Positions 14,504 through 16,273 of a stretch of DNA of 16,273 bases are shown here, in pieces. The position numbers and the translations under genes are program-made. The notes beneath the pieces are model-generated. The model saw only the letters and a program-made list of their open reading frames with translations. It did not search any database and was not told where the DNA came from. The stretch comes from Actinomycetes bacterium (GTDB taxonomy: Bacteria; Actinomycetota; Acidimicrobiia; Acidimicrobiales; CADCSY01). How positions within the stretch are numbered: the first letter of the stretch is position 1; every line of letters starts with the position of its first letter. The stretch lies in the NCBI GenBank assembly GCA_025464025.1, contig JAODBP010000310.1, forward strand, positions 1-16,273. The letters are read 5' to 3'.

Positions 14504-15292
14504 CTACTCCCAGTCCTTGAGGACGCCACCGACGTGGACGGCGGCCAGGTTGTCGTCGAGGTAGGCGGGCGCCTCCTCGGTCTCGATGAACCACCCCGTC
14601 GGGCACATGGTGAGGATCTCGACGAACGAGAAGCCCCTCCCCTGGAGCTGCGTCTCCACGGCCCGGGTGATCATCCGCTTGGTCTTCGACACGTTGCCGG
14701 CGGTGTTGACCGCCCCCCGGGCGACGTAGGCCGCCCCTTCCATCTGGGCGATCAGGTTCCCGATCAGGATCGGGTAGCCGTGCTCCTTGGCGTCGCGCCC
14801 GTCGAGCGTGTTCTTGGTCCGCTGCCCCAGCACGGTCGTCGCCGTGATGTGGCCGCCGGTCTCGCCGAACACGCCGTTGTTCAGGAGGATGCACGTGACC
14901 GACTCGCCCCGGGCCGCGGTGTGCAGCACCTCCTGGAGGCCCTCGTTCACCATGTCGCCGTCGCCCTGGACGCCGATCACCACCGTGTTCGGCTTGGCCC
15001 GCTTGATCCCGGTCATCACCGACGGGGCCCGGCCGTGCAGCGCCTGGCACACCTCGATGTCGAGGTTGTTGGAGTACGCCGTGTAGCAACCGATGCCGAA
15101 CACCGCGATCGTGCGCTGGGCCACGTCGAGCTCGCTGATGACCTCGACGACCGAGCGCATGGCGATGGGCTCGCCGCACCCGGGGCAGAGGTTGTGCTCG
15201 CCGACGTCGATGAGGGCGGGCGTGAAGTCGTCGACCATCCGGGCCGGTCGGTCCGGCTTCTGGTCGGTCGGGACGAACGTCACGTTGCTCAT
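14504..15292 (-). CDS. 2-oxoacid:ferredoxin oxidoreductase, beta subunit
   Basis: This 262-residue protein is the thiamine-diphosphate-binding beta subunit of a 2-oxoacid:ferredoxin oxidoreductase, which decarboxylates a 2-oxoacid to its acyl-CoA while reducing ferredoxin, or runs in reverse. The CPGCG motif (C36, C39) and C230 (CPTGW) are candidate ligands of the [4Fe-4S] cluster; C69 is a further possible one. The TPP-Mg motif is G110-D-G-D113 followed by N138-N139, with GETGGH after it. ATG 15292 overlaps the stop of the alpha gene (ATGA), and its own TAG is 2 bases before the next start. The substrate (2-oxoglutarate, branched 2-oxoacid or pyruvate) cannot be decided by eye; Kor- or Vor-type is most likely. 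Confidence 0.92.
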   Translation of the reverse strand: MSNVTFVPTDQKPDRPARMVDDFTPALIDVGEHNLCPGCGEPIAMRSVVEVISELDVAQRTIAVFGIGCYTAYSNNLDIEVCQALHGRAPSVMTGIKRAKPNTVVIGVQGDGDMVNEGLQEVLHTAARGESVTCILLNNGVFGETGGHITATTVLGQRTKNTLDGRDAKEHGYPILIGNLIAQMEGAAYVARGAVNTAGNVSKTKRMITRAVETQLQGRGFSFVEILTMCPTGWFIETEEAPAYLDDNLAAVHVGGVLKDWE

Positions 15293-16273
15293 GCCAGGGT
15301 GCTCCTGATCCGCTCGCGGAGGATGGCGACGTCGAGGTCGGGGGCGATCCCGAAGCCGGACGTGTCGAGGCTGAGGCCACCGATGAACGACACCGGCGTG
15401 CGGCCGAGGACGGCGAGCCGCACGTCGTCGACCATCTGCCCCTGGTTGTTCTCGTAGACGGCGACGACCTTGGCACCCTCGGCCGCCTTCGCCACCGCCT
15501 CGCTCGGGAACGGCAGGAGGGTGATGGGACGGACGTAGCCGGCCTTGACGCCCTCGGCCCGCAGCTCCTTGACCGCGGCCCGGATGTAGCGGCCGGGCGT
15601 GCCGAAGGAGGCGACCACCACGTCGGCGTCGTCGCACATGCCGACCTCGGCCATGGGCTCGATGCCCTCGAGCATCGCCTTGGTCGCCGTCGCGCAGGCC
15701 AGGTAGTGCTCGGACAGGTCGTAGCCGACGTCGTCGCGCTGCTTCTGGGTGCCGAGGGGCGAGATGAGCTTCGCCCCGCCCGAGCCGCCCGACGACCCGT
15801 CGAGGGCCCAGGGCTGCTCGACCGCGGGCAGCCCGAGCGGCTGCACGTCGACCGACTGCGAGGTGTGGGCCAGGTAGTAGTCGCCGAACACCAGCACCGG
15901 GTTCCGCCACGTCGCCGCCCAGTGGAAGGCGAGCTGGGTCAGCTCGACCGCCTCGGGCACGTCCATGGGCGCCAGCACCGGCGTGCGGTAGTCGCCGTGG
16001 CCGCCGCCCCGGGTGGCCTGCCAGTAGTCGCCCTGGGCCCGGGCCATGTTGAGCACGACGAGGGGCAGGTGGGCCATGGCCAGCTCGGCGATCGACTCCT
16101 GCATCAGCGACAGGCCCTGGCCGGTCGAGCCGGTGGCGGCCGGCGTGCCGGTGGCCGCCGCCCCCCACGCCATGCCGACCGCTTCGAGCTCGGACTCGGC
16201 GTTCATGCACACGCCCCCGACCGCCGGGAGCTGCTTGGCCATGTGCTCGAGGATCTCGGTGAACGGCGTCATC
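15289..16273 (-). CDS. 2-oxoacid:ferredoxin oxidoreductase, alpha subunit, N-terminus cut by window edge
   Basis: The visible 327 residues are the alpha subunit (KorA/VorB type) that pairs with the beta subunit. The first residues, MTPFTEILEHMAKQLP, match the family's usual YPxTPxTEILE segment, so the ATG at 16272 is internal and roughly 25-40 residues lie outside the window. The N-terminal pyrimidine-binding-type domain runs through GSTGQGLSLMQESIAELAM and the GDYY segment. A transketolase C-like domain follows (VVVASFGTPGRYIRAAVKEL, then GYVRPITLLPFP). A Gly/Ser-rich stretch (GSSGGSGG) lies between them. The stop overlaps the beta-subunit ATG, showing an operon. A small ferredoxin-like subunit gene may lie upstream, outside the window. 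Confidence 0.92.
   Translation of the reverse strand, partial: MTPFTEILEHMAKQLPAVGGVCMNAESELEAVGMAWGAAATGTPAATGSTGQGLSLMQESIAELAMAHLPLVVLNMARAQGDYWQATRGGGHGDYRTPVLAPMDVPEAVELTQLAFHWAATWRNPVLVFGDYYLAHTSQSVDVQPLGLPAVEQPWALDGSSGGSGGAKLISPLGTQKQRDDVGYDLSEHYLACATATKAMLEGIEPMAEVGMCDDADVVVASFGTPGRYIRAAVKELRAEGVKAGYVRPITLLPFPSEAVAKAAEGAKVVAVYENNQGQMVDDVRLAVLGRTPVSFIGGLSLDTSGFGIAPDLDVAILRERIRSTLA

Noticed and set aside
13527..14564. A 345-residue plus-strand frame opposite the hydroxyacid dehydrogenase
   Set aside because: It is a mirror of the real minus-strand gene, and its start lies in the palindrome; no domain is visible.

Overview
This window comes from a very GC-rich actinobacterium. A WhiB-type iron-sulfur regulator, a one-component Ser/Thr kinase with a Thr-rich extracytoplasmic linker, many GTG starts and a PIN-PhoH protein all point to Actinomycetota. 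The low-oxygen-style 2-oxoacid:ferredoxin oxidoreductase, together with the general gene style, would suit the class Acidimicrobiia, but that placement is inference. I count 14 protein genes, the first and last cut by the window edges. I see no rRNA, tRNA, CRISPR array, prophage or insertion sequence. No stretch over 300 bases lacks a gene; the longest gap is 183 bases (1834-2016) and holds a nested inverted repeat.

Layout, left to right. (1) 2-1833, plus strand: the end of a PIN-PhoH RNase/ATPase gene, followed by a DUF429 RNase H-like gene that seems to start on a CTG overlapping the phoH stop. (2) 1840-2001: a large nested inverted repeat between convergent genes. (3) 2017-5671, minus strand: a DinG-type iron-sulfur helicase followed 28 bases later by a class B-like penicillin-binding transpeptidase. 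(4) 5672-5816: a divergent promoter region, then plus-strand whiB (5817-6107) and a membrane Ser/Thr protein kinase (6171-7721). (5) A minus-strand STAS protein (7725-8063), convergent with the kinase by 3 bases and divergent from a dienelactone hydrolase-family gene (8093-8812) by 29 bases. (6) 8901-11744: a 947-residue c-di-GMP enzyme with sensor, two GAF-like, GGDEF and EAL parts. (7) 11770-13496: a MarR regulator and an MFS exporter coupled by an ATGA overlap, controlled by a strong palindrome that overlaps the stop codon of the c-di-GMP gene. (8) 13500-13551: a perfect 52-base palindrome between convergent genes. (9) 13557-16273, minus strand: alpha and beta subunits of a 2-oxoacid:ferredoxin oxidoreductase followed by a D-2-hydroxyacid dehydrogenase, all tightly coupled.

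Taken together this looks like a core chromosomal region rich in signalling (WhiB, kinase, STAS, c-di-GMP, MarR), with housekeeping RNA, DNA and cell-wall genes and one anaerobic-type carbon metabolism operon. I did not find a clear new multi-gene defence or mobile system. The most unusual signals are the two large palindromic structures between convergent genes, the MarR operator with a probable leaderless transcript, the probable CTG start, and the hydroxyacid dehydrogenase where an oxidoreductase gamma-subunit gene is often found.
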